A stretch of 64,000 nt of DNA from Microlunatus soli (GCF_900105385.1 NZ_LT629772.1:3100001-3164000), one strand, 5' to 3'. Shown: positions 25,101-33,796, numbered from the stretch's first letter. Made by a program: numbers and translations. The notes: generated by a model from the letters alone, not told the origin.

Positions 25101-25667
25101 TCAACTGTCCGCGACGTTGCGGTTGGCCAGGAAGCGCGCCTTCTTGTGCCGGTTTCCGCAAGTGCCCATGTCACACCATCGGCGACTGCGACTGCGGCTG
25201 GTGTCGAAGAACGCGGCCTGGCAGGTCGGCGATGCGCAGAGGGCGAGGCGGCCATCGCGTTGCCCGGCGATGATGCTGATCGCGTCGGCGGCGATCACGC
25301 CGAGGGCGTCCTCGACGCCGGACGCCGAACCGAGTTGCCATCGCCGCTCCCCGTCGGGCGTCAGCACGGCGGCCGCCGCACCCCGAGCGCTGTGGTCATT
25401 GATGATCCGGACGGCAGCAGCAGGAAGAGGTGCCTGGACCGCGGCCGCCGTTGCCGCGGCGTGGATCGATTCCCTCAGCTCCCGAGCCCGGTCGAGTTGG
25501 GCGGTCGAGCAGGACTCGACGGTTAGGTCGTTGGCCGCCAACCAGTCGATCAGGCGTTGCGGGGTGGGAAGGCGTTCCAGGGTGTCACCGCGGCGCTCGG
25601 TCAAGGTCCCGGTGAAGCTCGTCGCCAGCACGCTGCCGAGCCGGAAGTCGGGGAAACGGGCACTCAT
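25101..25667 (-). CDS. CGNR zinc-finger regulator (ABATE domain)
   Basis: A 188-residue protein with an N-terminal ABATE-type domain (FRLGSVLATSFTGTL) and a C-terminal CGNR zinc finger: CASPTCQAAFFDTSRSRSRR then WCDMGTCGNRHKKARF, with all four Cys present. CGNR proteins are predicted stress-responsive regulators. ATG 25667 is adjacent to a 17-bp repeated motif (25671-25687) that overlaps its ribosome-binding region and recurs 42 bp away, so autoregulation with control of the divergent epoxide hydrolase is likely. Confidence 0.88.
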   Translation of the reverse strand: MSARFPDFRLGSVLATSFTGTLTERRGDTLERLPTPQRLIDWLAANDLTVESCSTAQLDRARELRESIHAAATAAAVQAPLPAAAVRIINDHSARGAAAAVLTPDGERRWQLGSASGVEDALGVIAADAISIIAGQRDGRLALCASPTCQAAFFDTSRSRSRRWCDMGTCGNRHKKARFLANRNVADS

Positions 25668-25670
25668 GTG

Positions 25671-25687
25671 AACCACCATAGCTGGTT
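25671..25687. promoter_or_regulatory. putative operator copy 1 (AACCACCATAGCTGGTT)
   Basis: Imperfect palindrome with AACC/GGTT ends, 4 nt upstream of the CGNR start codon on the minus strand. 15 of 17 positions are identical to copy 2. Confidence 0.6.
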
Positions 25688-25712
25688 GCCAGGCACGCCG
25701 TGATCGTGCTAG

Positions 25713-25729
25713 AACCGTCATAGCTGGTT
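25713..25729. promoter_or_regulatory. putative operator copy 2 (AACCGTCATAGCTGGTT)
   Basis: Starts exactly 42 bp from copy 1 (four helical turns), in the same orientation, 42 bp before the epoxide hydrolase start. Likely bound by one regulator, presumably the CGNR protein. Confidence 0.6.
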
Positions 25730-25770
25730 CCTGAGCCAGCATGTGTAACCGACGATGACCAGGAGGTCTC

Positions 25771-26937
25771 GTGTCCACTCGTGATGTGCAAGCGTTCGAA
25801 GCCCATGTGCCCGACATCGAACTCGACGATCTGCGGGCCCGACTGGCCGCGGCACGGTTGCCCGAGCCGGAGACGGTCCGCCGTACGGCGCCCGACCCCG
25901 GGCGATGGGATCAAGGAGTGCCGCTGGCGGACCTGATCGAGCTGGCCCACTACTGGCGGACCGGCTATGACTGGCGAGCGTTCGAGCAGCGACTGAATCG
26001 GATCGGCCAGTTCCGGACCGAGATCGACGGTCTGGGGATCCACTTCCTGCACCGTCGATCCGAACGCGCCGACGCCAGGCCGCTGCTGCTGACCCACGGC
26101 TGGCCGGGCAGCGTCGCCGAGTTCGTCGATGTGGTCGACGAACTCGCCGACCCACAGGACACCGCGGCCCCGGCGTTCCACGTCGTCGTCCCGTCGCTGC
26201 CGGGCTTCGGGTACAGCGACAAACCGACCAGCACCGGCTGGGGGATCGAGCGGATCGCAGCGGCCTGGGTGGAGCTGATGGACCGGCTCGGCTATGACCG
26301 GTTCCTGGCTCACGGCGGCGACTGGGGAGGCGTGATCACCACCGTCCTCGCCGGCAGGTTCGCCGAACGACTGCTCGGCATCCACACCACGACAGCCCAG
26401 TCACCGCTTGGCCTGAGTACGGATGGATTGACCACCCAGGAACGCAGCTGGACCGAGGAGACCGGCGACTTCTGGCGGCACCGGGCGGCGTACGCGAAGC
26501 AGCAAGCGACCAGGCCGCAGACCATCGGCTACTCACTCGTCGACTCGCCGGTGGGTCTGCTGGCCTGGATCCTGGACAAGTTCGCCGAGTGGTCCGACAC
26601 AACGGACAGCCCGTTCGAGAGGATCTCCCGCGATCGGATCCTGGACGACGTCACGCTCTACTGGCTGACCCGAAGCGGTGCATCGGCGGCCCGGATCTAC
26701 TTCGAGAGTCACAACTCGCTGGATCCCGATCTCCGGGTCGATGTCCCGTCGGCGATCACGATGTATCCCCGCGACATCGAGAAATACCCGCGGCCCTGGG
26801 TCGAGCAGCGGTTTCGCCAAATCGTCCGCTGGAGAGCGCCGGAGGCGGGTGGGCATTTCCCGTCGCTGGAGGTGCCCGCCTTCTTCGTCACCGACCTCCG
26901 GGAGGGCCTGGCCGCGGTGTTGGCCGCAAGCCGCTGA
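25771..26937 (+). CDS. epoxide hydrolase with N-terminal EHN domain
   Basis: A 388-residue alpha/beta hydrolase of the microsomal-type epoxide hydrolase group. The EHN region at residues 8-110 is followed by the oxyanion motif HGWPGS (109-114) and the nucleophile elbow GGDWGG with Asp184. The late EKYPRPW and AGGHFPSLE contain the expected Tyr and catalytic His. It would open an epoxide to a diol. GTG 25771 has AGGAGG 6 nt upstream. It is divergent from the CGNR regulator across a doubled operator and convergent with the MocR-like gene, overlapping its end by 50 bp. Confidence 0.93.
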   Translation: MSTRDVQAFEAHVPDIELDDLRARLAAARLPEPETVRRTAPDPGRWDQGVPLADLIELAHYWRTGYDWRAFEQRLNRIGQFRTEIDGLGIHFLHRRSERADARPLLLTHGWPGSVAEFVDVVDELADPQDTAAPAFHVVVPSLPGFGYSDKPTSTGWGIERIAAAWVELMDRLGYDRFLAHGGDWGGVITTVLAGRFAERLLGIHTTTAQSPLGLSTDGLTTQERSWTEETGDFWRHRAAYAKQQATRPQTIGYSLVDSPVGLLAWILDKFAEWSDTTDSPFERISRDRILDDVTLYWLTRSGASAARIYFESHNSLDPDLRVDVPSAITMYPRDIEKYPRPWVEQRFRQIVRWRAPEAGGHFPSLEVPAFFVTDLREGLAAVLAASR

Positions 26938-28385
26938 CCCGGGCCGGCAAGTGAGCCGGACCATCGGCGATGACCTCGGCGAGTTCCCGTACGGCGTCGG
27001 TGATCGCGTCTGCGCCGATGTTGCCGTAGCCCAGCACGAGCTCGGCCGCGGCGTCGGGCTCGGGGTTGCCGAGTCGGTGGCGCCCGAATCGGTAGCGCTC
27101 GAGGGATGCGATCGCCAGCCCTCGGGACTCCGCGGCCGGGACGATCCGGGCGCTGTCCTGGCTGCCGGCGAGACGCACGACGAGGTGGAGGCCGGCGGCC
27201 ATGCCGTCGACCTGCGCATCGGGCAGGTGCCGTTGCAGGGCGGTGATCAGCCGGTCGCGGCGCTCTCGGTAGCGGCGTCGTGCGCGACGCAGGTGACGTT
27301 CGTACGCGCCGCTGTCGATCAGGTCGGCGAGGGCCAGTTGATCAAGGGTCGGTCCGCCCGCATCGCTGTGTCGGCGGAGTTCGGTCAGCCGTGCGACCAG
27401 CGGGATCGGAGCAACGATCCAGCCGAGTCGCAGGGCCGGCGCAAGGGTCTTGCTGGTGGTGCCGACGTAGGCGACCCGTTCGGGGGCAAGCCCCTGCAGC
27501 GCGCCGACCGGGCTGCGGTCGTAGCGGAACTCGGCGTCGTAATCGTCCTCGATGATCAACCGCCCGTCGCGTGCCCAGTCCAGCAGGCCGGCCCGCCCGT
27601 CGGAGGCCAGTGCGACGCCGAGCGGGAACTGGTGCGTCGGCGTGACGACGACCGCCGACGGGTCGAGGTCGGCGAGCCGGTCGAGGTGGATCCCGCACCG
27701 GTCGACACCGATCGGCACCGGCGATCCACCGGCAGCGGCGACCACCCGATCACGCCCGATCAGGCCCGGATCCTCCAGCGCAACCACCGGATGATCAAGG
27801 ACACCGACGAGCAGGGACAACGCCTGGGTGAAGCCGGCGCAGATCACCACCCGTTCCGGCTCGACATCGACCGCCCGCACCCGGCGCAGGTAGTCGGCGA
27901 CGCTGCTGCGCAGTTCCGCCGCTCCCTGTGGATCGGGATAGCCGAGCACGCGATCGGCCGCACCGCGCACCGTCGTGGTCACCGCCCGCAACCAATCGGT
28001 GCGGGGAAAGTCGCCCAGAGCGGGCACACCCGGGGCGCAGGTCGTGCCGAATCGTCGGCTGCCGGACGGTAGGCCGACGGCCGGGAGGGCGGCCGGCGGC
28101 GATGTCGGTGACGCGGGTGGTGGACCGCTGCTCGGTGGTCAGGTAGCCCTCGGCCGCCAGTTGCGCATACGCCTGGACGACGAGCCGCCGGGAGACGCCG
28201 AGATCGGCGGCGAGGACGCGGCTGGACGGCAGGACGGCGCCACCGCGGAGCACCCCGGAACGGATCTGCCGACGCAACGCCCGCTCGAGCTGGCCGCGCA
28301 GCGACACCCGAGACGTGCGGTCGAGCGCGACCAGGATCTCCGCAGCCGAGGATCTGGTACCCGAATCTGCCACAGCTCTGGACAC
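26888..28385 (-). pseudogene. MocR/PdxR-type GntR-aminotransferase regulator with a frameshift
   Basis: Complete MocR architecture split over two frames. Upstream part: GntR winged helix, SRVSLRGQLERALRRQIRSG then LAADLGVSRRLVVQAYAQLA, starting at GTG 28385 (or 28373). Downstream part: class I aminotransferase fold with VVTPTHQFPLGV, IIEDDYDAEFRYDR and YVGTTSKTLAPALRLGW (the PLP lysine is present). The join falls at about 28032-28035, where a run of four G (plus strand) would restore the frame if it were three. It is either a true pseudogene or a homopolymer sequencing error. It is divergent from the reductase gene, its likely target; MocR proteins usually act on adjacent genes. Confidence 0.8.
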
Positions 28386-28394
28386 TACTCGGGG

Positions 28395-28415
28395 TCCACG
28401 ACCGCCTAGCGTGGA
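28395..28415. promoter_or_regulatory. inverted repeat in the divergent MocR/reductase promoter
   Basis: TCCACG and CGTGGA separated by 9 bp, lying between the regulator start and the Shine-Dalgarno sequence of the reductase. Candidate MocR operator. Confidence 0.4.
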
Positions 28416-28439
28416 ACTACCAGACGACGGAGGTGCCCG

Positions 28440-29357
28440 ATGAAGGCGGTTGTGGTGACCGAGCAGGCCGCAGGAACGGCCGGAATGACGTTGCAGGAAC
28501 GGCCCAAGCCGCAGCCGGCGATCAACGACGTCATCGTGGAGGTCCGCGGCGCCGGGTTCGTCCCCACCGAGCTGGACTGGCCGTCGACCTGGATCGACCG
28601 CCGAGGGGTGGAACGCGCGCCGTCCATTCCCGGCCACGAGATGGCCGGCGTGGTCACCGAGCTGGGCTACGGCACCACCGGGCTGTCGATCGGGCAGCGC
28701 GTCGTGGGCCTGACCGACTGGCACCGCGACGGCGGCCTCGCCGAACGGATCGCGGTCGAGGCACGCAACCTCACGCCGTTGCCCGGCGACGTCGACTTCG
28801 CGGTGGCCGCCAGCCTGCCGATCTCCGGGCTGACCGCCTGGCAGGGACTGTTCGATCATGGTCGACTGCAGCCGGGCCAGGTCGTCCTCGCCCACGGTGC
28901 CGCCGGCGCGGTCGGGACGATGGTGACCCAACTCGCCCGTGAGTTCGGCGGCTACGTGATCGGCACCGGACGTGCCGCCGACCGGCCGAAGGCGCTGGAC
29001 TTCGGGGCACACGAGTTCATCGATCTGGACAACGAGCCCCTGGAGGACGTCGGCGGTGTCGATCTGGTCTTCGACGTGATCGGTGGTGAGATCCAGAAGC
29101 GCTCCGCAGCACTGGTCCGGGCCGGAGGAACGTTGGTGTCCGTCGTCGGACCGGTCGAGGCACGACCGTCCGAGGGGCGCGCCGTCGATTTCGTCGTCGA
29201 GTCCGATCGCACCCAACTGCACCAGATCGTTCAACGGGTACGGGAGGAACGGCTGCGGACCAACATCGGAACCGTCGCCGCGCTCGACGACGCGATCACC
29301 GCGCTCAACCCGACCGAACGTACGACCGGCAAGCCGATCATCGAGGTCCGGCGGTAG
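28440..29357 (+). CDS. NADP-dependent zinc-free alcohol dehydrogenase/quinone oxidoreductase-like protein
   Basis: A 305-residue medium-chain dehydrogenase/reductase. It has the MDR start MKAVVVTE, the structural IPGHEMAGVV (zinc-site residues otherwise lacking), and the nucleotide motif VVLAHGAAGAVGTMVTQLAR. The length fits the quinone oxidoreductase-like branch that lacks catalytic zinc. GGAGG lies 6 nt before ATG. Divergent from the MocR-type gene, convergent with the ArsR-like gene. Substrate unknown; probably an NADPH-dependent reductase of alkenals or quinones. Confidence 0.88.
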   Translation: MKAVVVTEQAAGTAGMTLQERPKPQPAINDVIVEVRGAGFVPTELDWPSTWIDRRGVERAPSIPGHEMAGVVTELGYGTTGLSIGQRVVGLTDWHRDGGLAERIAVEARNLTPLPGDVDFAVAASLPISGLTAWQGLFDHGRLQPGQVVLAHGAAGAVGTMVTQLAREFGGYVIGTGRAADRPKALDFGAHEFIDLDNEPLEDVGGVDLVFDVIGGEIQKRSAALVRAGGTLVSVVGPVEARPSEGRAVDFVVESDRTQLHQIVQRVREERLRTNIGTVAALDDAITALNPTERTTGKPIIEVRR

Positions 29358-29837
29358 CGGTTGGGGGAGACTGCGGATCAGGGCATCCCGGGCTCGGATT
29401 CCGGAGCGTAGGCCGCGCTGGTGCTGGCTGCCGCCTCTCGTGCGATCGCGCGGTTGACCCCCGACCCGGCGCGCGCCTCGATGACGCATCATGGTCTCCT
29501 CGTTGTTGATCATGGACGGCCGTGCGTCGGCCGCGTGCCAGCTCGGTCTCCACGCGTCGAGTCGTCGGCTCCGTTGCCCGAGCAGATCGCTGAGCCAGCT
29601 CTCGATCTCGGTGAAGCCGGAGCGTTCGAGGCTGTACAGCCGACGGGTCCCCTCCGGGCGGACGCTGGCGAAGCCGTTCTCGCGCAGCACCCGCAGTTGC
29701 TGTGAGACGGCGGGCTGGCTCAGGCCGAACTCCGCACGCAGCACGTCGACGATCTCGCCCGCCCGCCGGTCGTCGATCGCCAGCAGCTCGAGAATCCGGC
29801 GCCGGACCGGATCACCGAGGATGTCGAAGGCCCCCAC
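29338..29837 (-). pseudogene. ArsR-family regulator, frameshifted near the C-terminus
   Basis: The N-terminal 75 residues form an intact ArsR winged helix: GAFDILGDPVRRRILELLA, then FGLSQPAVSQQLRVLRENGF and GTRRLYSLERSGFTEIESWL. The family usually ends with a sequence like RLDALETELARGRR. Here RRLDA and ETELARGRR are present but in different frames, implying a one-base loss near 29553. Unshifted, the frame has no stop until 27795, running antisense through the reductase gene. The tail after ETELARGRR is also untypical, so the end shown is uncertain. It may still make a functional DNA-binding domain. Confidence 0.6.
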
Positions 29838-29933
29838 CCACGCTTGTATCCATCCCAACTCAGATACGCGAGCACAGGTACTGAGAGGAAAACCGGGCGA
29901 CAGCGGCGAGCGGCATCAGTACCGTCCGAAGAC

Positions 29934-30548
29934 ATGGTCGACGCCGACATCCTCACGATCGCCGACGCCCGCCGTGACCAAGCGCTCGACATCATGCACC
30001 GACTCGACCTGCTGCGCCGATGGAGTGAGGTCGGGAGCGTCGAGCTCGTCGGATCGGTCGCGCTGGACGTCGTCGTCAAACCCGACATCGATCTGGCGAT
30101 CTATGTCGACGTACTGGATCCAGCGCGTGCCTTCGCCGCTCTGACCCCGTTGTCCGAGGTTCCCGGGATGGTGCAGACGATCAACTACGTCGACGGCCGG
30201 CAGTGGCCGATCCACGGTCTGTACTGGCAGATCTCGACGATCGACGACGGCGAGGAGTGGACGATCGACTGCTGGGTACTCAACAGCGACCGTGATCAGG
30301 ACAGCCAACACGACGTCGCGCGTTCCACCCGACGCGCGGCCGAGGACATCCGGCGTCGACCGGACGCTCGCGCGACCATCCTCGGCATCAAACATGAGGC
30401 CATCGAACGTGGCCGACCGGTCCACGGCCGGTGGCTGTACGAGGCGGTGCTGGACGACGGCATCAGGACCCTCGATGAGTACGCCGGCTGGATGGGCAAC
30501 CAGGACCCGAACGAGCGGAGCACCTGGATGCCGCGAGGTACCCGGTGA
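29934..30548 (+). CDS. nucleotidyltransferase-domain protein
   Basis: A 204-residue protein with the polymerase-beta-like nucleotidyltransferase signature VELVGSVALDVVVKPDIDLA (G-S-x-D-x-D). Similar proteins of about 200 residues are common in actinobacteria and have no fixed function; aminoglycoside adenylyltransferases share the fold, but resistance is not implied. The start ATG 29934 (MVDADILTIADARRDQAL) has only a weak GAAGA upstream. It stands divergent from the damaged ArsR-like gene. Confidence 0.75.
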   Translation: MVDADILTIADARRDQALDIMHRLDLLRRWSEVGSVELVGSVALDVVVKPDIDLAIYVDVLDPARAFAALTPLSEVPGMVQTINYVDGRQWPIHGLYWQISTIDDGEEWTIDCWVLNSDRDQDSQHDVARSTRRAAEDIRRRPDARATILGIKHEAIERGRPVHGRWLYEAVLDDGIRTLDEYAGWMGNQDPNERSTWMPRGTR

Positions 30549-30640
30549 GCGGTGCGACCCCAGGTGTCGATGATCGTTCGATCGTGGTCAGCAGCTGCCC
30601 GTCGATCCGTCTGATCCTGGCCTGGATCTGATATCCAGGG

Positions 30641-31078
30641 GTGGTGCTGCACACCGTCAGAGGTCACGAGATCACTGCCGCCCAGCTCTACCCGCTGCTG
30701 CGGCTGCGGGTCGACGTGTTCGTCGTGGAGCAGGACTGCCCGTATCCCGAACTGGACGGTCGCGACCTGTCGGCCGAGACGATGCATCTGTGGTGTCAGG
30801 GCGACGACGGCCCGATCGGCTATCTGCGGGTGCTGCGCGACGGCGACGGGTTCCGGATCGGGCGGGTCTGCACGGCCAAGGCCGCCCGCGGCACAGGCGT
30901 CGGCGCCCGGCTGATGACCTCGGCGCTGGCCACCTGTTCCGACGCCGAACTCGTCCTCGACGCCCAGACCTATGCCCGGGATTTCTATGCCCGCTTCGGT
31001 TTCGTCGCCGAGGGTGAGCCGTTCCTTGAGGACGGCATCGAGCACATCACGATGCGGCGGCCGCGCCGAACCGGGTGA
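30641..31078 (+). CDS. ElaA-like GNAT acetyltransferase
   Basis: A 145-residue GNAT protein of the ElaA type. Typical marks: LYPLLRLRVDVFVVEQDCPY at the start, DGFRIGRVCTAKAARGTGVG (acetyl-CoA binding R-G-x-G-x-G), and DFYARFGFVAEGEPFLEDGI near the end. It should transfer an acetyl group to an unknown amine. The GTG start at 30641 is followed by another GTG three nt later; no clear Shine-Dalgarno sequence. Confidence 0.9.
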   Translation: MVLHTVRGHEITAAQLYPLLRLRVDVFVVEQDCPYPELDGRDLSAETMHLWCQGDDGPIGYLRVLRDGDGFRIGRVCTAKAARGTGVGARLMTSALATCSDAELVLDAQTYARDFYARFGFVAEGEPFLEDGIEHITMRRPRRTG

Positions 31079-31189
31079 TCGTCGCGCCGCGGCAGTCGAC
31101 GCCGGCCGGTATCCGATTGCCGATCGCGCCGCCGGGTCGGTAGCGTCCGGGACCATGATCAACACCGCCATCACCGGGCACGTGCGGCC

Positions 31190-32065
31190 GTGACCCGCTG
31201 GAAGACCAGCCTGACGGCCGAGGCGCTGGACGAGCTGGTCGACCGTGCCCGACAGCAGTTGCCGCAGCTGGACCGCTCGCGGCCGGTGTTGATCGGCGAA
31301 GGCATCAGCACGATGACGTACGGGCTGTCCGCGCCCGACGGACGGTGGGCGCTGCGGATCTCTCGTCGCTATCCCGAGCCCTGGACCTGGCGGGGCGGAC
31401 GCGCCCACGAGCTGGACCTGATTGCCGAGCTGCGACGGCGCGGCGTCCCGGTCCCGGCGGGAGCGACGGTGATCGCCGAACTGCGCGGCCTACCGGCGGC
31501 GATCCTCGAGCGTCGGATCGAAGGTGAGCCGCTGGCGCCGGACCTGGCGCGCGGCGATGCCGGTCTGAGGTCGCAGATCGCCGACCTCCTCGACCGGCTG
31601 CACTCCGTCGACACCTCCGCGCGGGTGATCCGTGACCTGCCGCGCGACGATCCGACGGCCGAGTTCCGTGCCGCGGCATCGACGGTGCAACTGAAGGATC
31701 GCAGTCTGCGACGCCGGGTCGAGGCGGCGATCGATCAGCTGGCAGAACGAGGGTCGATCCGTACCCTGTGCCACCGGGACTTCCGCGTCGAACACCTGAT
31801 CGCGGCCGACGCCACGGTTGTCGGTCTCCTGGACCTGGGTGAGGTCGGCATCGACGACCCGGCCATCGACCTGGCGTTCCTGCACGGCGAGCTCGGCGCC
31901 GACGCCGTGGCCCGGATCTGCGGCGCGATGGAAACCGCGGACCCCGAACTGCACCTCGCCGCACGAACCTTCCACCAGCTGTGGCCGCTGCTCGAGCTGG
32001 TCCCGGGTGGCGAGAGCTGGGGAGATCCCGCCACCGCACGAGCGCGGCTGGACGCCCTGCTCTGA
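31190..32065 (+). CDS. APH-fold phosphotransferase family protein
   Basis: A 291-residue kinase-like protein of the aminoglycoside phosphotransferase superfamily. It shows the N-lobe LIGEGISTMTYGLSAP, the invariant catalytic-loop region LCHRDFRVEHLI and the metal-binding Asp in GLLDLGEVGIDDPAIDLAFL. The usual H-x-D-x5-N loop has His in place of Asn, a variant found in some actinobacterial homologues. It could phosphorylate a small alcohol such as a sugar or antibiotic; the substrate is unknown and antibiotic resistance is not implied. GTG start at 31190. Confidence 0.82.
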   Translation: MTRWKTSLTAEALDELVDRARQQLPQLDRSRPVLIGEGISTMTYGLSAPDGRWALRISRRYPEPWTWRGGRAHELDLIAELRRRGVPVPAGATVIAELRGLPAAILERRIEGEPLAPDLARGDAGLRSQIADLLDRLHSVDTSARVIRDLPRDDPTAEFRAAASTVQLKDRSLRRRVEAAIDQLAERGSIRTLCHRDFRVEHLIAADATVVGLLDLGEVGIDDPAIDLAFLHGELGADAVARICGAMETADPELHLAARTFHQLWPLLELVPGGESWGDPATARARLDALL

Positions 32066-32098
32066 GTCCGTCGACCGGCGCGCCCTTATGATCATGGA

Positions 32099-32512
32099 AT
32101 GGGATGGCTATTCGGTCGACGGAAGAAGTCGGAGGCTCAACAGACGCTGGAGCAGTTGCAGGCACAGTCGCCCGGACTCCGCAGCCCGTTCGACGTCGCG
32201 CCGACGGCTGACGCGCCGGCCGAGGTTCCTGCGTACGGCTCAACGGACTTCTCGCTGCTGGTCGAGGACGTGTTCGTGATCACCGGACGTGGCTGTGTGG
32301 TCACCGGCACGGTGACCGCCGGTGTGATCGGCGTCGGAGCGCAGGTGACGATCGCCGCGCAGAGCGGAGGGCAGTCCGATCCCTATCAGGTCGCAGCCAT
32401 CGAGGCGTTCCGAGAACTGCGGGAGACCGCACAGACCGGCGACAACGTCGGCCTGCTGCTGCCCGGACTGACCCGCGAGCAGGTCGGCCGCGGCGATCGG
32501 GTCATCGCGTGA
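32099..32512 (+). CDS. stand-alone EF-Tu domain-2-like beta-barrel protein
   Basis: A 137-residue protein. After a basic N-terminus (MGWLFGRRKKSEAQQ) and a flexible linker, residues about 55-137 match domain 2 of translational GTPases: DVFVITGRGCVVTGTVTAGV, then DNVGLLLPGLTREQVGRGDR. No GTPase domain is present. Such isolated domain-2 proteins occur in actinobacteria with no established role; binding of a nucleotide-free partner or RNA is conceivable. ATG 32099 follows a TATGATCATGGA sequence without a classical Shine-Dalgarno site. It lies 22 bp upstream of the SDR gene in the same direction. Confidence 0.75.
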   Translation: MGWLFGRRKKSEAQQTLEQLQAQSPGLRSPFDVAPTADAPAEVPAYGSTDFSLLVEDVFVITGRGCVVTGTVTAGVIGVGAQVTIAAQSGGQSDPYQVAAIEAFRELRETAQTGDNVGLLLPGLTREQVGRGDRVIA

Positions 32513-32534
32513 ACCGCCGGACAAGGAGATGATC

Positions 32535-33386
32535 ATGGGGCGTGACTCCGCCGCGGCTTCGGTGGTCACCGGCGCGACGGTATTGGTGACCGGCGCCGCC
32601 GGCGGGATGGGTGCCCTCTATGCGCGCCGCGCGGCCCGCGAAGGTGCTGCCCGGATCGCGCTCTGGGACGTCGACGACGCCGGCATCCGCGAGTTGGCCG
32701 ACGAGCTCGAGACGCCGTCGACCACCGTCCGCGGCTTCGCCGTCGACCTGTCCGACCGGGACAATATTGCCGATGCCGCCGCTCGGACCCGAGAGCTGGT
32801 CGGTGACGCGGATGTGTTGATCAACAACGCCGGAATCGTACGAGGCAAGACCTTCTGGGAGCACGACCCGACGACCGACATCGAGCTGACGATGCGGATC
32901 AACAGTCTGGCACCGATGTGGCTGACCCGTGAACTCCTCCCGTCGATGATCACCGACACCGCGCGGCCGAAACGGATCCTGAACATTGCGTCGGCGGCCG
33001 GCACCCTGGCCAACCCGAACATGAGCGTCTACTCCGCATCGAAGTGGGCCATGATCGGCTGGAGCGAATCGCTCCGCCTCGAGCTGCACCGAGCAGGACA
33101 TCGGCACATCGCCGTCACGACGTTCTGCCCGAGCTACGTGTCCACCGGCATGTTCGCCGGTGCCCGCGGTCCGCTGTGGACGCCGATCATGACGCCCGAA
33201 CAGGCGGTGACCGCAGCCTGGCAAGGGATGCAGGACGGCCGTCCGATCGTGGCGAGGCCGTGGACGGTCAAGCTCGGCATGGCCGCCAGAGGTCTGCTCC
33301 CGACCCGCGTCTGGGACGTCGTGGCCGATCGCATCTTCGGTGTCTACTCCTCGATGGATCACTTCACCGGCAGGGCAGAACGCTGA
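32535..33386 (+). CDS. short-chain dehydrogenase/reductase
   Basis: A 283-residue SDR. Cofactor motif LVTGAAGGMGALYARRAARE, the NNAG motif in VLINNAGIV, the catalytic Ser in ILNIASAAG and Tyr-x-x-x-Lys in VYSASKWAM. The VDLSDRDN segment suggests a nucleotide-discriminating Asp. ATG 32535 has AAGGAG six nt upstream, better than ATG 32529. Probably NAD(P)-dependent oxidation of an alcohol; substrate unknown. Confidence 0.92.
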   Translation: MGRDSAAASVVTGATVLVTGAAGGMGALYARRAAREGAARIALWDVDDAGIRELADELETPSTTVRGFAVDLSDRDNIADAAARTRELVGDADVLINNAGIVRGKTFWEHDPTTDIELTMRINSLAPMWLTRELLPSMITDTARPKRILNIASAAGTLANPNMSVYSASKWAMIGWSESLRLELHRAGHRHIAVTTFCPSYVSTGMFAGARGPLWTPIMTPEQAVTAAWQGMQDGRPIVARPWTVKLGMAARGLLPTRVWDVVADRIFGVYSSMDHFTGRAER

Positions 33387-33387
33387 C

Positions 33388-33796
33388 CGGGAACTCGACC
33401 GGCGGGGCTGGTCGGACAGGTTCGGGCGCTTCAGGGCGGCGTACCAGGAGCTAGCTGCCAGCCGGTTCACGATCATCGAGCAGGACCTCACCACCGGTGA
33501 CTACGGCACCGCGGTGCCCGCCCGGCTGGCGGCTCGACTCTCTCACCGAGAAGCCCGCGCAGGCCGCCGGCAGCTACGCCAACATCAGCCGCTATTTCCT
33601 TCCTCCACAGGCGTTTCGGGCGGTCGTCAACCAGCGGGCGAATCCGGAGACCGGCGAGTCGATGATCACCGACACGGTGACCAGACTTGCCGAGAACGGC
33701 CCGATCGGTGTTTCGATCGCCACCGGTCAGTACTTCGACTGTGGGTCGCTCGACGGCTGGCATCAGGCCAATGTCGCGGTGATGGCGACCCGGTAG
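33388..33796 (+). pseudogene. decayed UTP-glucose-1-phosphate uridylyltransferase (galU) remnant
   Basis: Two pieces of a GalU-like enzyme in different frames. The first (about 33388-33540) reads ELDRRGWSDRFGRF and FTIIEQDLTTGDYGTAVPAR, resembling the GalU region before the G-x-G-x-A-V substrate loop. The second (about 33540-33796) reads LTEKPAQAAGSYANISRYFL, GESMITDTVTRLAENGPIGV and GQYFDCGSLDGWHQANVAVM, the typical GalU C-terminal half. The N-terminus, the nucleotide-binding motif and part of the middle are missing, so it cannot be active. It starts right after the SDR stop, as if a deletion or insertion joined them. Confidence 0.7.

Noticed and set aside
27795-29858. A 687-codon open frame on the minus strand
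   Set aside because: It joins the ArsR helix-turn-helix, the antisense of the reductase gene and the MocR helix-turn-helix in one frame. The middle is antisense noise kept open by high G+C content; the two real domains belong to separate damaged genes.
31190-32065. Antibiotic-resistance gene call for the APH-like protein
   Set aside because: The fold is shared by many kinases of unrelated substrates, the catalytic loop is variant, and no resistance context exists.
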